Assembly: GCA_020633625.1 (NCBI GenBank)
Contig: JACKDJ010000051.1
Location: forward strand, 1 to 18,272
DNA from: Myxococcales bacterium
GTDB taxonomy: Bacteria > Myxococcota_A > Bradymonadia > REDH01
Direction of reading: 5' to 3'
DNA: 18,272 nt
This document shows, one piece after another, positions 7,076-15,199 of this stretch. The position numbers and the translations under genes are program-made. Each line of letters begins with the position of its first letter. The stretch's first letter is position 1. The notes under the pieces were generated by a model. The model did no database searches. It saw only the letters and a list, made by a program, of their open reading frames with translations, and was not told where the DNA came from.

Positions 7076-8881
7076 CTACGGCGCGCAGGTGCGGATCGAG
7101 TAGCTGGTCGACGTGAGGGCGGCCGTAGAGCGGTAGGCGGTCACACCGAGCGTGCCGCTCGGGTTCTCGACACCGATTAGTGCCGCGTCGGGTGGCGACT
7201 GGCAGTCGACGCAGGAGACGATAATCTCGTCGGTCGCCTCGTAGAGCAGGATCTGCGAGGTGACCCGCCGCGACGGATACCCGTAGATCGGCACTGACCG
7301 CCACTCGGCGACGAACACGCGGTTTGGCGCGCTGCCCAGCGTGGCGTAGCCGATCGTCCCGCCGCTCTCCGGGTTGAGGTCCTCCCACCAGGCAGCGATC
7401 AGGTCGTTCGGCGTACTGCTGTTCGGCACCGCTTGCGAGTCGCAGCATCCGGTTCCTTGCGGCGAGAAGGCCAGAAACCCGTTGCTCGAGAGCCAGACTT
7501 GGTTCCGCTCGCTGCCGAAGAAGGTGAACGGGAAGCCGATGTCGATCGGGCCCCACGTCTCGTCGTCATAGAGGCTGCGGGTCGCGAGCGTGACGGACGG
7601 CAGGAACGCGTAGGGCACGGCTTCGGCGCTGGCGCGTGCCGGGGGGCAATCGCAGGTTCGGCCGTCGCCGGTCCACCCCGACGGACACGCGCAGCTCCAG
7701 CTCCCGGGGTTGTTGGTGCACGCTGCGACCGGGGCGCAGTCGTCGGTGTTCCGCGCACACTCGTCGACGTCGGTGCAGGTCCGGCCGTCGCCCTCCCACC
7801 CGGTGTTGCAGTTGCAGACGACCCCGCTGGAGGCTTCGCCGCAGCTCGCGTTGGCGGAGCAGATTCCGGTGTCGCAGTCGCACGCGTCTGGGACGCCGTC
7901 GAGGTCTGCGTCGAGCGTGTCATCGTTGCCGCGGCACAGGTCGCAGCCGTTGGGGACCCCGTCGAAGTCGTTGTCGAGGCGGTCGTCGGAGCCCGGGCAG
8001 CGGTCGACGCTGTCGCAGGTCCCATCGCCGTCGGAGTCGTTCGGGTTGTCGTCGGGGCAGAGATCGCAGCGGTCGGGCGCGCCGTCACCATCGCGGTCCA
8101 TGCGGTCGTCGAAGCCAGGGCAGATGTCGGAGGGGTCGCAGACGCCGTCACCGTCGGAGTCGCGCGACGCGCCGTTGCACGTGGTCGCGTTGAGTCCGTT
8201 GCAGACGATCTCGCCGTCGTCGCACGGGCCGCACGAATCGCCGATGGTCGCGACGAGCGCGGTGCAGCCGCCGCAGGCGTTGCGTGCGGCGTCGCCGCGG
8301 TCTCCGACGCACGCGAGCGCGACGCCGGAGCAGGCCAGCGCGCCGCTGCCACAGGTGCCGCACGCGTCGCCGACGGCGCCGGCGAGCGCGCCACAGCCGC
8401 CGCACGCGTTCAGAGCGCCGGATCCGCCGTCGCCTTCGCAGTAGACGGTGTCCTCTCCATCGCAGGTCCACGTGCCGGTCGCGCAGGCCCCACAGACGTC
8501 GCCGGGCGCGTGCTCGAGCGTCTCGCAGCCGCCGCAGCGGTTCCGGGCCGCGGCGCCGCGGTCGCCGACACACTGTGTGGCGTTGGGCCCGTTGCAGACG
8601 ACGGTCCCCGAGCCGCAAGCGCCGCACGCGTCGCCCGGCGCGCTGGTCAGCTCGCGGCAGCCTCCACACGCGTTGAGCGCGTCGTCGCCCTGGTCACCCG
8701 CGCACGCGACGCGGTCGTCGCCGTCGCACGCCCACAGGCCGGTGTCGCAGACGCCGCACGCGTCGCCCGGGGCGCCGGCGAGGCTGAGACAGCCGCCGCA
8801 GTCGTTTACGGCGGCGGCGCCCTCGTCGCCGTCGCAGACCACGGCGTCGGTCCCGTCGCAGCCCACTCTCCCGTGCCGCAT
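7076..8881 (-). CDS. Lipoprotein C-terminal fragment (downstream of frameshift)
   Basis: This open frame holds the last 594 authentic residues of the mosaic lipoprotein: repeat units 2-6, thrombospondin-3-like acidic repeats, two EGF-like domains and the beta-rich C-terminal domain. The ATG at 8881 is only the nearest start in this frame, and its first seven codons are out of frame with the real protein. On its own it has no signal peptide, so it would not be exported and its many cysteines could not form disulfides. It is listed because a gene caller would report it separately; I regard it as part of the single broken gene. Confidence 0.5.
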   Translation of the reverse strand: MRHGRVGCDGTDAVVCDGDEGAAAVNDCGGCLSLAGAPGDACGVCDTGLWACDGDDRVACAGDQGDDALNACGGCRELTSAPGDACGACGSGTVVCNGPNATQCVGDRGAAARNRCGGCETLEHAPGDVCGACATGTWTCDGEDTVYCEGDGGSGALNACGGCGALAGAVGDACGTCGSGALACSGVALACVGDRGDAARNACGGCTALVATIGDSCGPCDDGEIVCNGLNATTCNGASRDSDGDGVCDPSDICPGFDDRMDRDGDGAPDRCDLCPDDNPNDSDGDGTCDSVDRCPGSDDRLDNDFDGVPNGCDLCRGNDDTLDADLDGVPDACDCDTGICSANASCGEASSGVVCNCNTGWEGDGRTCTDVDECARNTDDCAPVAACTNNPGSWSCACPSGWTGDGRTCDCPPARASAEAVPYAFLPSVTLATRSLYDDETWGPIDIGFPFTFFGSERNQVWLSSNGFLAFSPQGTGCCDSQAVPNSSTPNDLIAAWWEDLNPESGGTIGYATLGSAPNRVFVAEWRSVPIYGYPSRRVTSQILLYEATDEIIVSCVDCQSPPDAALIGVENPSGTLGVTAYRSTAALTSTSYSIRTCAP

Positions 8882-8937
8882 GAGCCGCACGGGAGCCCGA
8901 CGGCTTCGGGGAGAGCGGCACATCCGCCACAGGCGTT
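8171..8937 (-). repeat. Six tandem in-gene repeats of about 132 bp
   Basis: On the minus strand, units start at 8937, 8806, 8674, 8542, 8410 and 8281, each beginning with codons for N-x-C-G-G-C. Spacings are 131, 132, 132, 132 and 129 bp, and the last unit is partial (37 codons). Each unit encodes a pattern with C-G-G-C, then G-D-x-C-G-x-C, then C-x-G, C-x-G-D-x-G. The 131-bp first unit contains the frameshift, and 129 is a clean one-codon loss. The units have diverged in sequence, so they are not a recent amplification. Confidence 0.85.
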
Positions 8938-9876
8938 CAGCGAGCTCGTCGCGCGCTCGCAGCCGTTCGCGGCGTCGCCGTCGCAGTCGACGCGCCCGGC
9001 GTTGCACGTGTCGACGACGCAGAGTCCGGCCTCGCACGCCGACGTGCTGGTCCCGCTATCGCAGGCGTTGCCGCAGCCGCCGCAGTTGCTCGGATCGGTG
9101 TCGAGCGCGAAGCCCTCGTCGATCGCGTCGTCGCAATCGTTGTCGGCGCGGTCGCAGAGCTCGGGGGCGCCGAGGTACACGCCGGGCTCGTTGTCGTCGC
9201 AGTCGACGTCGATGCAGGCCGGTCCCAGACCGTAGCCGTCGCCATCGAGATCGACGCAGCCGGCGCAGACGCCCTGGTCGGGGACACAGACGCGGAAGGG
9301 GTCGTCGCCGACGAAGTACGTGTCGCAGCGCGCGCCGGCGGGGCAGAGCTCGCCGTCGCCGATGCACGGCGGAGCGCAGAAGCGGCCGTCGGCCTGATCC
9401 AGGCACAGCGCCTGCGTGCTGCCGCAGTCGAGGTCGCGCGAGCATGGCGAGCAGTAAGGGTCGTTGTCGGGAAGGCAGATCGCGACCGTATCCAGGCTGT
9501 CCTGGGCGAGCGTCGTGCAGACCCAGCCATCTATCGGACAGGTTCCGGCGCAGGGGCCCGTACAGACGCGCTCGCCGCCGCTTCCCGCGCGAATGCAGTA
9601 GCCACCGATGCAGTCACGTTCGTCGTCGCACGGGCAGCCGAAGTCGTCGCAGACCGCGTCCGCGTCGACGTCGACGTTCGGGATCACATCGAACCCCGGC
9701 CGCACGTCTGCATCTGCCGCGGGGTCGGAGTCGTCGGCGTCGGTCGTGGTGCCGCCTCCGCCCGAGTCGTCGCGCGCGGTGTCGGCGGAGTTGCCGCCGG
9801 ACGGGCCGCTGGGGTCAGCACCGCAGGCGGCGAGGAGGCAGGCGAGCGCGAGGAGAGCGGGGCGGCGAGTTCGCAT
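8806..9876 (-). CDS. Lipoprotein N-terminal fragment (upstream of frameshift)
   Basis: This is the 356-aa product if the frame break is real. The ATG at 9876 begins MRTRRPALLALACLLAAC, a compact lipoprotein signal peptide. Longer open frame upstream runs antisense to hpd and is not coding. Residues 1-338 (to 8863) are authentic: lipobox, acidic linker, Cys-rich region, MopE-type motif and most of repeat unit 1. After W338 the frame changes, giving about 18 unrelated residues before a stop at 8806. No strong ribosome binding site is visible. A small palindrome, CGTGCT-GAT-AGCACG (9900-9914), lies 24 nt upstream of the start. A truncated secreted lipoprotein could still be made from this piece. 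Confidence 0.6.
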   Translation of the reverse strand: MRTRRPALLALACLLAACGADPSGPSGGNSADTARDDSGGGGTTTDADDSDPAADADVRPGFDVIPNVDVDADAVCDDFGCPCDDERDCIGGYCIRAGSGGERVCTGPCAGTCPIDGWVCTTLAQDSLDTVAICLPDNDPYCSPCSRDLDCGSTQALCLDQADGRFCAPPCIGDGELCPAGARCDTYFVGDDPFRVCVPDQGVCAGCVDLDGDGYGLGPACIDVDCDDNEPGVYLGAPELCDRADNDCDDAIDEGFALDTDPSNCGGCGNACDSGTSTSACEAGLCVVDTCNAGRVDCDGDAANGCERATSSLNACGGCAALPEAVGLPCGSCGTGEWAATGPTPWSATATRAPPP

Positions 9877-10173
9877 GGCACGAGCGGGGCGCGAGTCGGC
9901 GTGCTGATAGCACGACGTGCGTCGCGGCGGTACTCGCGCGCGCCACGATGCGCCGAATTTCGCGGTTCCGGGAGGGAGGGCGCGATCGCACCGGTGTGTG
10001 TGTGGTACCGAACAGTCCACGCGGGAGGGTCCGCGAGATCGGGGCGTCGGCGCCCTCGCGGCGCGCTGGCACGCGGCTTGTAGGAGCGGACCACCGACTG
10101 GACGAGCCGGCGCGCGTGCGCCGCTACGACGATCGGCGGCGCCGTGCGGCGCGCCACACACGGAGAGAGCGCG
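9877..10173. other. Divergent intergenic region, lipoprotein/hpd
   Basis: These 297 nt separate the divergent lipoprotein and hpd starts and should hold both promoters, but I found no convincing -35/-10 pair in either direction. Visible items are the 6-bp palindrome with a 3-nt loop at 9900-9914, within the lipoprotein 5-prime leader, and the hpd ribosome binding site at 10162-10169. Open frames crossing this region have no recognisable protein character. Confidence 0.4.
10162..10169 (+). promoter_or_regulatory. Ribosome binding site fixing hpd start
   Basis: GGAGAGAG ends 4 nt before the ATG at 10174, with its GGAG core 8 nt away. It favours this start over the longer frame beginning at 10144, which would place the site inside the coding region. 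Confidence 0.6.
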
Positions 10174-11223
10174 ATGGTTGAGCCGAAGAACCCGTTGGGG
10201 ATGCGTGGGATTGACTTCGTCGAGTTCGCGGACCGCGACCTGAACCGGATCGGGTCGCTGCTGCGCGACTTTGGCTTCTCGCGCGAGCGGCGTCATCGGG
10301 CGCAGCGCATCGAGCTGTGGCGCCAGGGCGAGATCCGGGCGCTGGTCGCGGCCGAGCCGGGGTCGTTCGCCGACCAGTTCCAGTCGATGCACGGTCCGTC
10401 GATCTCGGCGCTGGGCTTCCGCGTCGATGATGCGCGCGCGGCGTACGACGAGGCGCTTCGGCGGGGCGCGCGCGGGTACATGGGCCGCGCGACTCTGTCG
10501 GTCGACGTGCCGGCGATCTACGGTGTCGGCGACTCGCTGATCTACTTCGTCGATCGCTGGAGCGGGCGCGACGGCGGCGCTGCGACCGTGTTCGATGCGC
10601 GCTTCGAGGCGACCGGCGAGGAGGTGGGGCCGGGCTGCGGTTTCGTGGCGGTCGACCACCTGACCAACAACGTCGAGAAGGGGACGCTGCGGCAGTGGGC
10701 GGACTTCTACGAGCGTGTCTTCGGCTTCACGGAGGTGCGGCACTTCGACATCCGCGGCGCGAAGACGGGGCTGTACTCGTTCGCGCTTCGGTCTCCGGAC
10801 GGCTCGTTCTGCATCCCGATCAACGAGGGGACCGACAGCAAGTCGCAGATCGAGGAGTACCTGCGCGAGTACAACGGCCCCGGGATCCAGCACCTCGCGT
10901 TCCTGACCGACGACCTGCTGGGCTCGCTCGACGCGATGCGCGGCCGGAGCGTGGACTTCCTCGACATCGACGCGACGTACTACGACTCCGTGTTCGACCG
11001 GGTGCCGAACGTGACGGAGTCGCGGGAGCGGATCGTCGACCACCAGGTCCTGGTCGACGGCGACGACGAGGGCTACCTTCTGCAGATCTTCACGAAGAAC
11101 CTGCTGGGGCCCATCTTCGTGGAGCTGATTCAGCGCCGGAACCACCTGTCGTTCGGCGAGGGGAACTTCGGTGCGCTGTTCCGCTCGATCGAGCGCGACC
11201 AGGAGCGTCGCGGCGTGATCTGA
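10174..11223 (+). CDS. hpd: 4-hydroxyphenylpyruvate dioxygenase
   Basis: A 349-aa non-heme Fe(II) dioxygenase that converts 4-hydroxyphenylpyruvate plus O2 to homogentisate and CO2, the second step of tyrosine catabolism. The length matches bacterial HPPDs (about 350-360). The two-domain vicinal-oxygen-chelate fold is visible: an N-terminal half starting GIDFVEFADRD and a catalytic C-terminal half starting VDHLTNNV. The iron-binding facial triad is complete: H162 (VDHLTNN), H240 (GIQHLAF) and E317 (GPIFVELIQRRN). The spacing agrees closely with Pseudomonas HPPD (H161, H240, E322). The C-terminal helix (FGALFRSIERDQERRG) that gates the active site is intact. No homogentisate dioxygenase or other tyrosine-degradation gene is adjacent, so the pathway is either dispersed or the homogentisate feeds pigment or quinone synthesis. 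The related hydroxymandelate synthase is less likely given its rarity and the match to the family. Confidence 0.95.
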   Translation: MVEPKNPLGMRGIDFVEFADRDLNRIGSLLRDFGFSRERRHRAQRIELWRQGEIRALVAAEPGSFADQFQSMHGPSISALGFRVDDARAAYDEALRRGARGYMGRATLSVDVPAIYGVGDSLIYFVDRWSGRDGGAATVFDARFEATGEEVGPGCGFVAVDHLTNNVEKGTLRQWADFYERVFGFTEVRHFDIRGAKTGLYSFALRSPDGSFCIPINEGTDSKSQIEEYLREYNGPGIQHLAFLTDDLLGSLDAMRGRSVDFLDIDATYYDSVFDRVPNVTESRERIVDHQVLVDGDDEGYLLQIFTKNLLGPIFVELIQRRNHLSFGEGNFGALFRSIERDQERRGVI

Positions 11224-11287
11224 GAATCGGTCGGATCGGGTCGTGCGCGCCGGGCCGAGCAGGTCGTGCGCGGCCGGTTCCGTCTGG

Positions 11288-11316
11288 TTTACAGCCTGCG
11301 CCGGCGGTGCTACGCA
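11288..11316 (+). promoter_or_regulatory. Putative promoter of PHP-domain gene
   Basis: TTTACA (11288-11293), a 17-nt spacer and TACGCA (11311-11316) give a good -35 and a weak -10. Transcription would start near 11323, leaving a leader of about 22 nt before the ATG at 11345. Confidence 0.3.
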
Positions 11317-11344
11317 GGCGGCCGCCTCAACCCCGGGTGCCCCG

Positions 11345-11992
11345 ATGCTCCTCGACCTCCACGCATACACTCAGCTCACCGGCGGGCCGACGCTCGACGC
11401 GGTCGTGGACGGCGCGCGGTCGCGAGGACTCGACGCCGCGTGCGTGGTGGACCGCGAGCGGTCTGCCGCGACGGCGGCGGCGGCGGTGAGCGGCGCGTAC
11501 GGGTTCCCGCTGCTGGTTGGCGTGGAGCTGCCGACGCGCACGGGGGACGTGCTGCTGTTCGTCTCCGACCTCGACCCGGTGATGACACGCGAGGAGTGGC
11601 GCGAGCTGACGGCGCTCGGCGTGCCCGAGCTCTCGACCGTGGTCGCGTTCGCCGCGGCCAACGACGGTGTCGTGCTCTTGTCGCACCCGTACGACCGCAA
11701 CCGCCGCGCTGCGCCGCGCGACCGGATGTTCGCGCTCGGCGGGGTCGCTGGCGTCGAGCTGGGGACGGACGCGGCCGACGAGCGCGCGAACCGCGTGGCG
11801 CTCGAGGCGGTCGCGAAGAGCGCGCTGCCCGGCTTCGGCGGGACGGCTCGCCGCGGTGGCGCGCAGGCGCCGGGGTGGCTGACGCTGTTCGGCCGCCCGG
11901 TGGCGACGCAGGCCGACCTTGTGGCGGCGCTCCGCTCGGGCGACTTCTGGGCGGTGCAGGTGCAGGGGCGCTCGCGCGGCGCGGCCGCTTGA
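11345..11992 (+). CDS. PHP-fold protein with degenerate metal site
   Basis: A 215-aa protein with the outline of a PHP (polymerase and histidinol phosphatase) fold. It has an N-terminal MLLDLHAYTQLTGG where DLHxHTxxSDG is expected, a GLDAACVVDR strand in place of the usual Gl-aiaiTDH, VGVELPT (E61), LLSHPYDRNR (H114) and LPGFGGTARRGG where GSDAH is expected. Standard PHP enzymes bind two or three metals through these positions. Here the second His of HxH is Y8, the TDH His is R37, and the final Asp-His pair is missing, so catalysis by the normal mechanism is doubtful. The ATG at 11345 is chosen because similarity begins there; the frame upstream to 11243 shows none, and there is no clear ribosome binding site. 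It lies between hpd and nuoE, and its stop codon overlaps the -35 of the nuoEF promoter. Substrate and role are unknown. Confidence 0.65.
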   Translation: MLLDLHAYTQLTGGPTLDAVVDGARSRGLDAACVVDRERSAATAAAAVSGAYGFPLLVGVELPTRTGDVLLFVSDLDPVMTREEWRELTALGVPELSTVVAFAAANDGVVLLSHPYDRNRRAAPRDRMFALGGVAGVELGTDAADERANRVALEAVAKSALPGFGGTARRGGAQAPGWLTLFGRPVATQADLVAALRSGDFWAVQVQGRSRGAAA

Positions 11993-12017
11993 CCGGTCCG
12001 GTCGGCAAAACTAGTGT
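11989..12017 (+). promoter_or_regulatory. Putative nuoEF promoter
   Basis: TTGACC (11989-11994), a 17-nt spacer and TAGTGT (12012-12017) form a good sigma70-like promoter. Its -35 overlaps the stop codon of the preceding PHP-fold gene. Transcription would start near 12024, giving a leader of about 42 nt before nuoE with GAGGG at 12051-12055 as ribosome binding site. Confidence 0.45.
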
Positions 12018-12065
12018 CCGCGGCGCCGTGCGGCCGCGCGCGGACCGAACGAGGGCGTAGGCACG

Positions 12066-12557
12066 ATGACGAGCTCGGCGACGACGGAACTGGCGTTTTC
12101 CAGCGCGACAGAGAAGGCCTTCGCGGCGACGCTGGCGAAGTACCCGAACCCGCGGGCGGCGCTGCTCCCGACGCTGCGCCTCGCGCAGGAGGAGTTCGGC
12201 TACCTCTCGGTCGAGGCGATGGAGTACGTCGCGTCGCGACTGGACCTCCCGCCGAGCAAGGTGTTTCAGGTCGCGACGTTCTACACGATGTTCTTCAAGC
12301 GGCCGCACGGGCGCCACCACCTGGAGGTGTGCACGTCTGTGCCGTGCTGCATGATGGGCGGCTACGAGGTGCTGCGGCACCTTCGTGACCGGCTCGGGGT
12401 GGAGCCCGGCGACGTGACGCCCGACGGACGGTTCAGCTACGCAGAGGCCGAGTGCCTCGCCGGCTGCGGGCACGCTCCGCTGCTGCAGGTGAACAGCGAG
12501 TACCACGAGTTTCTGACCCCCGAGAAGATCGACGCGCTGCTCGACAGCCTCGAGTGA
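12066..12557 (+). CDS. nuoE: NADH-quinone oxidoreductase subunit E
   Basis: A 163-aa NuoE, the 24-kDa-type subunit of the complex I electron-input module on the cytoplasmic side; E. coli NuoE is about the same length. An N-terminal helical bundle (YPNPRAALLPTLRLAQEEFG, then VATFYTMF) precedes a thioredoxin-like [2Fe-2S] domain. All four N1a cluster ligands are present in the standard CxxxxC and CxxxC arrangement: C89 and C94 (CTSVPC), and C130 and C134 (CLAGC). The cluster accepts or buffers electrons from the FMN in NuoF. The gene is followed 18 nt later by nuoF, forming a two-gene operon from the promoter at 11989. Homologous subunits occur in NAD-linked hydrogenases and formate dehydrogenases, but no such catalytic genes are in view, so complex I is the simplest reading. 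Confidence 0.93.
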   Translation: MTSSATTELAFSSATEKAFAATLAKYPNPRAALLPTLRLAQEEFGYLSVEAMEYVASRLDLPPSKVFQVATFYTMFFKRPHGRHHLEVCTSVPCCMMGGYEVLRHLRDRLGVEPGDVTPDGRFSYAEAECLAGCGHAPLLQVNSEYHEFLTPEKIDALLDSLE

Positions 12558-12575
12558 CCCCACCACCGGATCCTC

Positions 12576-13850
<1,275 letters not shown>

Positions 13851-13865
13851 ACCCCGCGTGTCGGT

Positions 13866-13884
13866 GAGCGCGCGCGCCGCGCTC
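13866..13884 (+). terminator. Possible hairpin terminator after nuoF
   Basis: A 7-bp perfect stem GAGCGCG (13866-13872) and CGCGCTC (13878-13884) with a 5-nt loop begins 16 nt after the nuoF stop. It lacks a T-tract, and CG-rich short stems occur by chance in this DNA, so the call is tentative. Confidence 0.3.
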
Positions 13885-13907
13885 CGACGGCCGCACCAAA
13901 GACGGGC

Positions 13908-13937
13908 TTGAAGCTCGCGCGGAGGCGGGGGTACACT
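13908..13937 (+). promoter_or_regulatory. Putative promoter of PEGA-domain gene
   Basis: TTGAAG (13908-13913), an 18-nt spacer and TACACT (13932-13937) form a sigma70-like promoter, with transcription expected near 13944. The GGAG at 13958-13961 and the ATG at 13969 follow at suitable distances. The layout resembles that before the next gene at 15135. Confidence 0.4.
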
Positions 13938-13968
13938 CCCGCACACCGAACCGTCCCGGAGTTCCGCA

Positions 13969-15120
13969 ATGCGCTCGGTCGCCAGATACGTGGTCCTCGC
14001 CCTAAGCCTCTGCGCGCCTGTTGGAGCAGCGGCTCAGGTCGTGGTGTTGCCGACGGAGTACTCCGGGGAGCTCGGACCCGCGGACCGCGAGGCCTTCGAG
14101 GCCCAGCTCCGCGATAGCGTGGGGCGCGGCGCCGCCGCAGAGGTCGTCGCGCCGACGGCGGCTGAGCTCGGCGCGCTTGCCGACTGCGCCGACGCGACGT
14201 GCGCGGTCGAGATCGGGCAGCAAATCGCCGCGTCGGTCGTCGTGCGCGCGACGGTGAACGCGGAGGCAGAGATCTACGACTTCCGACTCGACGTGCGAGC
14301 ACTCGACGACGGGCGTGCGCTGGCGTCGCAGACCGGCGACTGCACGTTCTGCCCGGTGGCCGAGGCGCTCGAGGCGTTCGGCTTCACGGCCGAGGCCGCG
14401 CTCGCGGGTGTGGCACCGCTTCCGGCGGCGACGAGCGGCCGCCCGCCCGAGCCTCCGCCGGCGGCCGCGCCGCCTCCCGTGGTGGCCGAGGTGACGCCGG
14501 AGCCCGAGCCGACCCCGGAGCCGGCCGCGCCGGCGATTGTTCGCGGTGGCATCGCGCTGAACATCTCGACGATCCCGTCGACGGCCGTCGTCACGGTGAA
14601 TGGCGAGCGTCAGGGGACCGGCGCAGCGACCCTGCTGGTCGCGCCCCAGCAGCTCGTGATTGTCGTCGAAGCGCCGGGGTACACGACCTACACCGAAGAG
14701 GTCGCCCTCGAGCCGTCGATGCGCGGGCCGATCTATCTTCGCGTGGGGCTGTCGTCCGCGGGCGCGGTCGCGCAGAGGGCGCCGTCGCGTCCGCCGAGCT
14801 CGGGGTCGTTCGCGAACCGGGCGGTGGGCGGCGTGCTGGCGGGCGTGGGCGCGCTCGCTCTTGGCGGCGGGGTCACGATGCTCGCGCTGGACGGTCAGCC
14901 GACGTGCTCGAGCGGGCCCGTGAGCGCGTGCCAGGAGCTCTACGAGTTCACGGCAGGTGGCGCGGTGGCGACCGCGGCGGGGGCGGCTGCGCTAGGCGCC
15001 GGTCTCGTGCTGGTCTCGCGTTCCGGTCATGGTGCCGATGTAGGCACGACCACGGGGCGTAGACTGACGATCGCGCCGCTGCGACACGGTGTCTCTGCGA
15101 CGGCCACGATCGGGTTCTGA
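13969..15120 (+). CDS. Exported PEGA-domain protein
   Basis: A 383-aa protein of unknown function. Residues 1 to about 22 are a Sec signal peptide (hydrophobic VVLALSLCAPVGAAA, cleavage near AAAQ). Residues 23 to about 145 form an alpha/beta domain (VVVLPTEYSGEL at the start, with two Cys pairs: C-x4-C near ADCADATC and C-x2-C in CTFC). This resembles the flexible-subunit/TolB-like N-domains common in myxobacterial exported proteins. A Pro/Glu-rich linker (about 150-190, PEPEPTPEP) leads to one PEGA domain (about 195-255: a PSTAVVTVNGERQGTG strand pair and EAPGYTTYTEEV). Two hydrophobic Gly/Ala-rich segments (about 284-308 and 327-351) may be transmembrane helices. PEGA domains are thought to be surface or cell-wall-associated modules. 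GGAG lies 7 nt before the ATG. It has its own promoter-like sequence, so it is probably not in the nuoEF operon. Confidence 0.8.
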   Translation: MRSVARYVVLALSLCAPVGAAAQVVVLPTEYSGELGPADREAFEAQLRDSVGRGAAAEVVAPTAAELGALADCADATCAVEIGQQIAASVVVRATVNAEAEIYDFRLDVRALDDGRALASQTGDCTFCPVAEALEAFGFTAEAALAGVAPLPAATSGRPPEPPPAAAPPPVVAEVTPEPEPTPEPAAPAIVRGGIALNISTIPSTAVVTVNGERQGTGAATLLVAPQQLVIVVEAPGYTTYTEEVALEPSMRGPIYLRVGLSSAGAVAQRAPSRPPSSGSFANRAVGGVLAGVGALALGGGVTMLALDGQPTCSSGPVSACQELYEFTAGGAVATAAGAAALGAGLVLVSRSGHGADVGTTTGRRLTIAPLRHGVSATATIGF

Positions 15121-15134
15121 CGGGGCGGGCGAAC

Positions 15135-15164
15135 TTGATTTCGACCGGGGGGGCGCGGTAGTCT
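15135..15164 (+). promoter_or_regulatory. Putative promoter of Ig-like lipoprotein gene
   Basis: TTGATT (15135-15140), an 18-nt G-rich spacer and TAGTCT (15159-15164) form a sigma70-like promoter 15 nt after the preceding stop codon. Transcription would start near 15171. It is likely also to drive murI, which is coupled to this gene. Confidence 0.4.
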
Positions 15165-15199
15165 GGAGCGTAGGGCTATCGACCCCCTCGAGGTAGCAG

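Larger units (their letters stand above)
7076..9876 (-). pseudogene. Frameshifted Cys-rich mosaic lipoprotein
   Basis: The two frames join into one 933-codon gene once a missing base is restored between 8861 and 8860. Residues 1-18 are a lipoprotein signal (LLAAC, lipid-modified C18). Residues 19-75 are a Ser/Gly/Asp linker. A Cys-rich region runs to about 205. A MopE-type metal-binding motif spans about 207-256 (DLDGDGYG, then DCDDNEPG and DNDCDD). A CGGCGNAC/DCDGDAANGCE element spans about 262-308. Six Cys repeats of 43-44 residues cover 314-569. Acidic thrombospondin-3-like repeats (DSDGDGVCDPSD type) cover 573-665. Two EGF-like domains follow (about 666-701 and 704-744, the second with the calcium-binding DVDEC). 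A beta-rich C-terminal domain spans 745-933 (DIGFPFTFFG, then LSSNGFLAF). It is presumably an outer-membrane or surface calcium-binding adhesin-like protein. The frame break could be a real mutation or an assembly error; everything downstream of it remains well conserved as coding sequence. Confidence 0.75.

Noticed and set aside
8858..8881. Programmed ribosomal frameshift joining the two lipoprotein halves
   Set aside because: The site (TGG GCT GCG A) has no slippery heptamer and no evident stimulatory structure. A single-base indel explains the 131-bp repeat more simply.
8171..8937. CRISPR-like regular repeats
   Set aside because: The period is about 132 bp, the units are diverged, and they encode Cys repeats in one frame. 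There are no short identical repeats with unique spacers.
7433..9235. A 600-codon plus-strand open frame opposite the repeat lipoprotein
   Set aside because: It is Ala/Val/Arg-rich and follows the repeat periodicity of the opposite strand, as expected for a shadow frame in GC-rich DNA. The minus-strand product has a signal peptide and recognisable domains.
9877..11370. Upstream extension of the lipoprotein frame to 11370
   Set aside because: The extra residues run antisense to hpd and precede an obvious lipoprotein signal peptide, which must be N-terminal.
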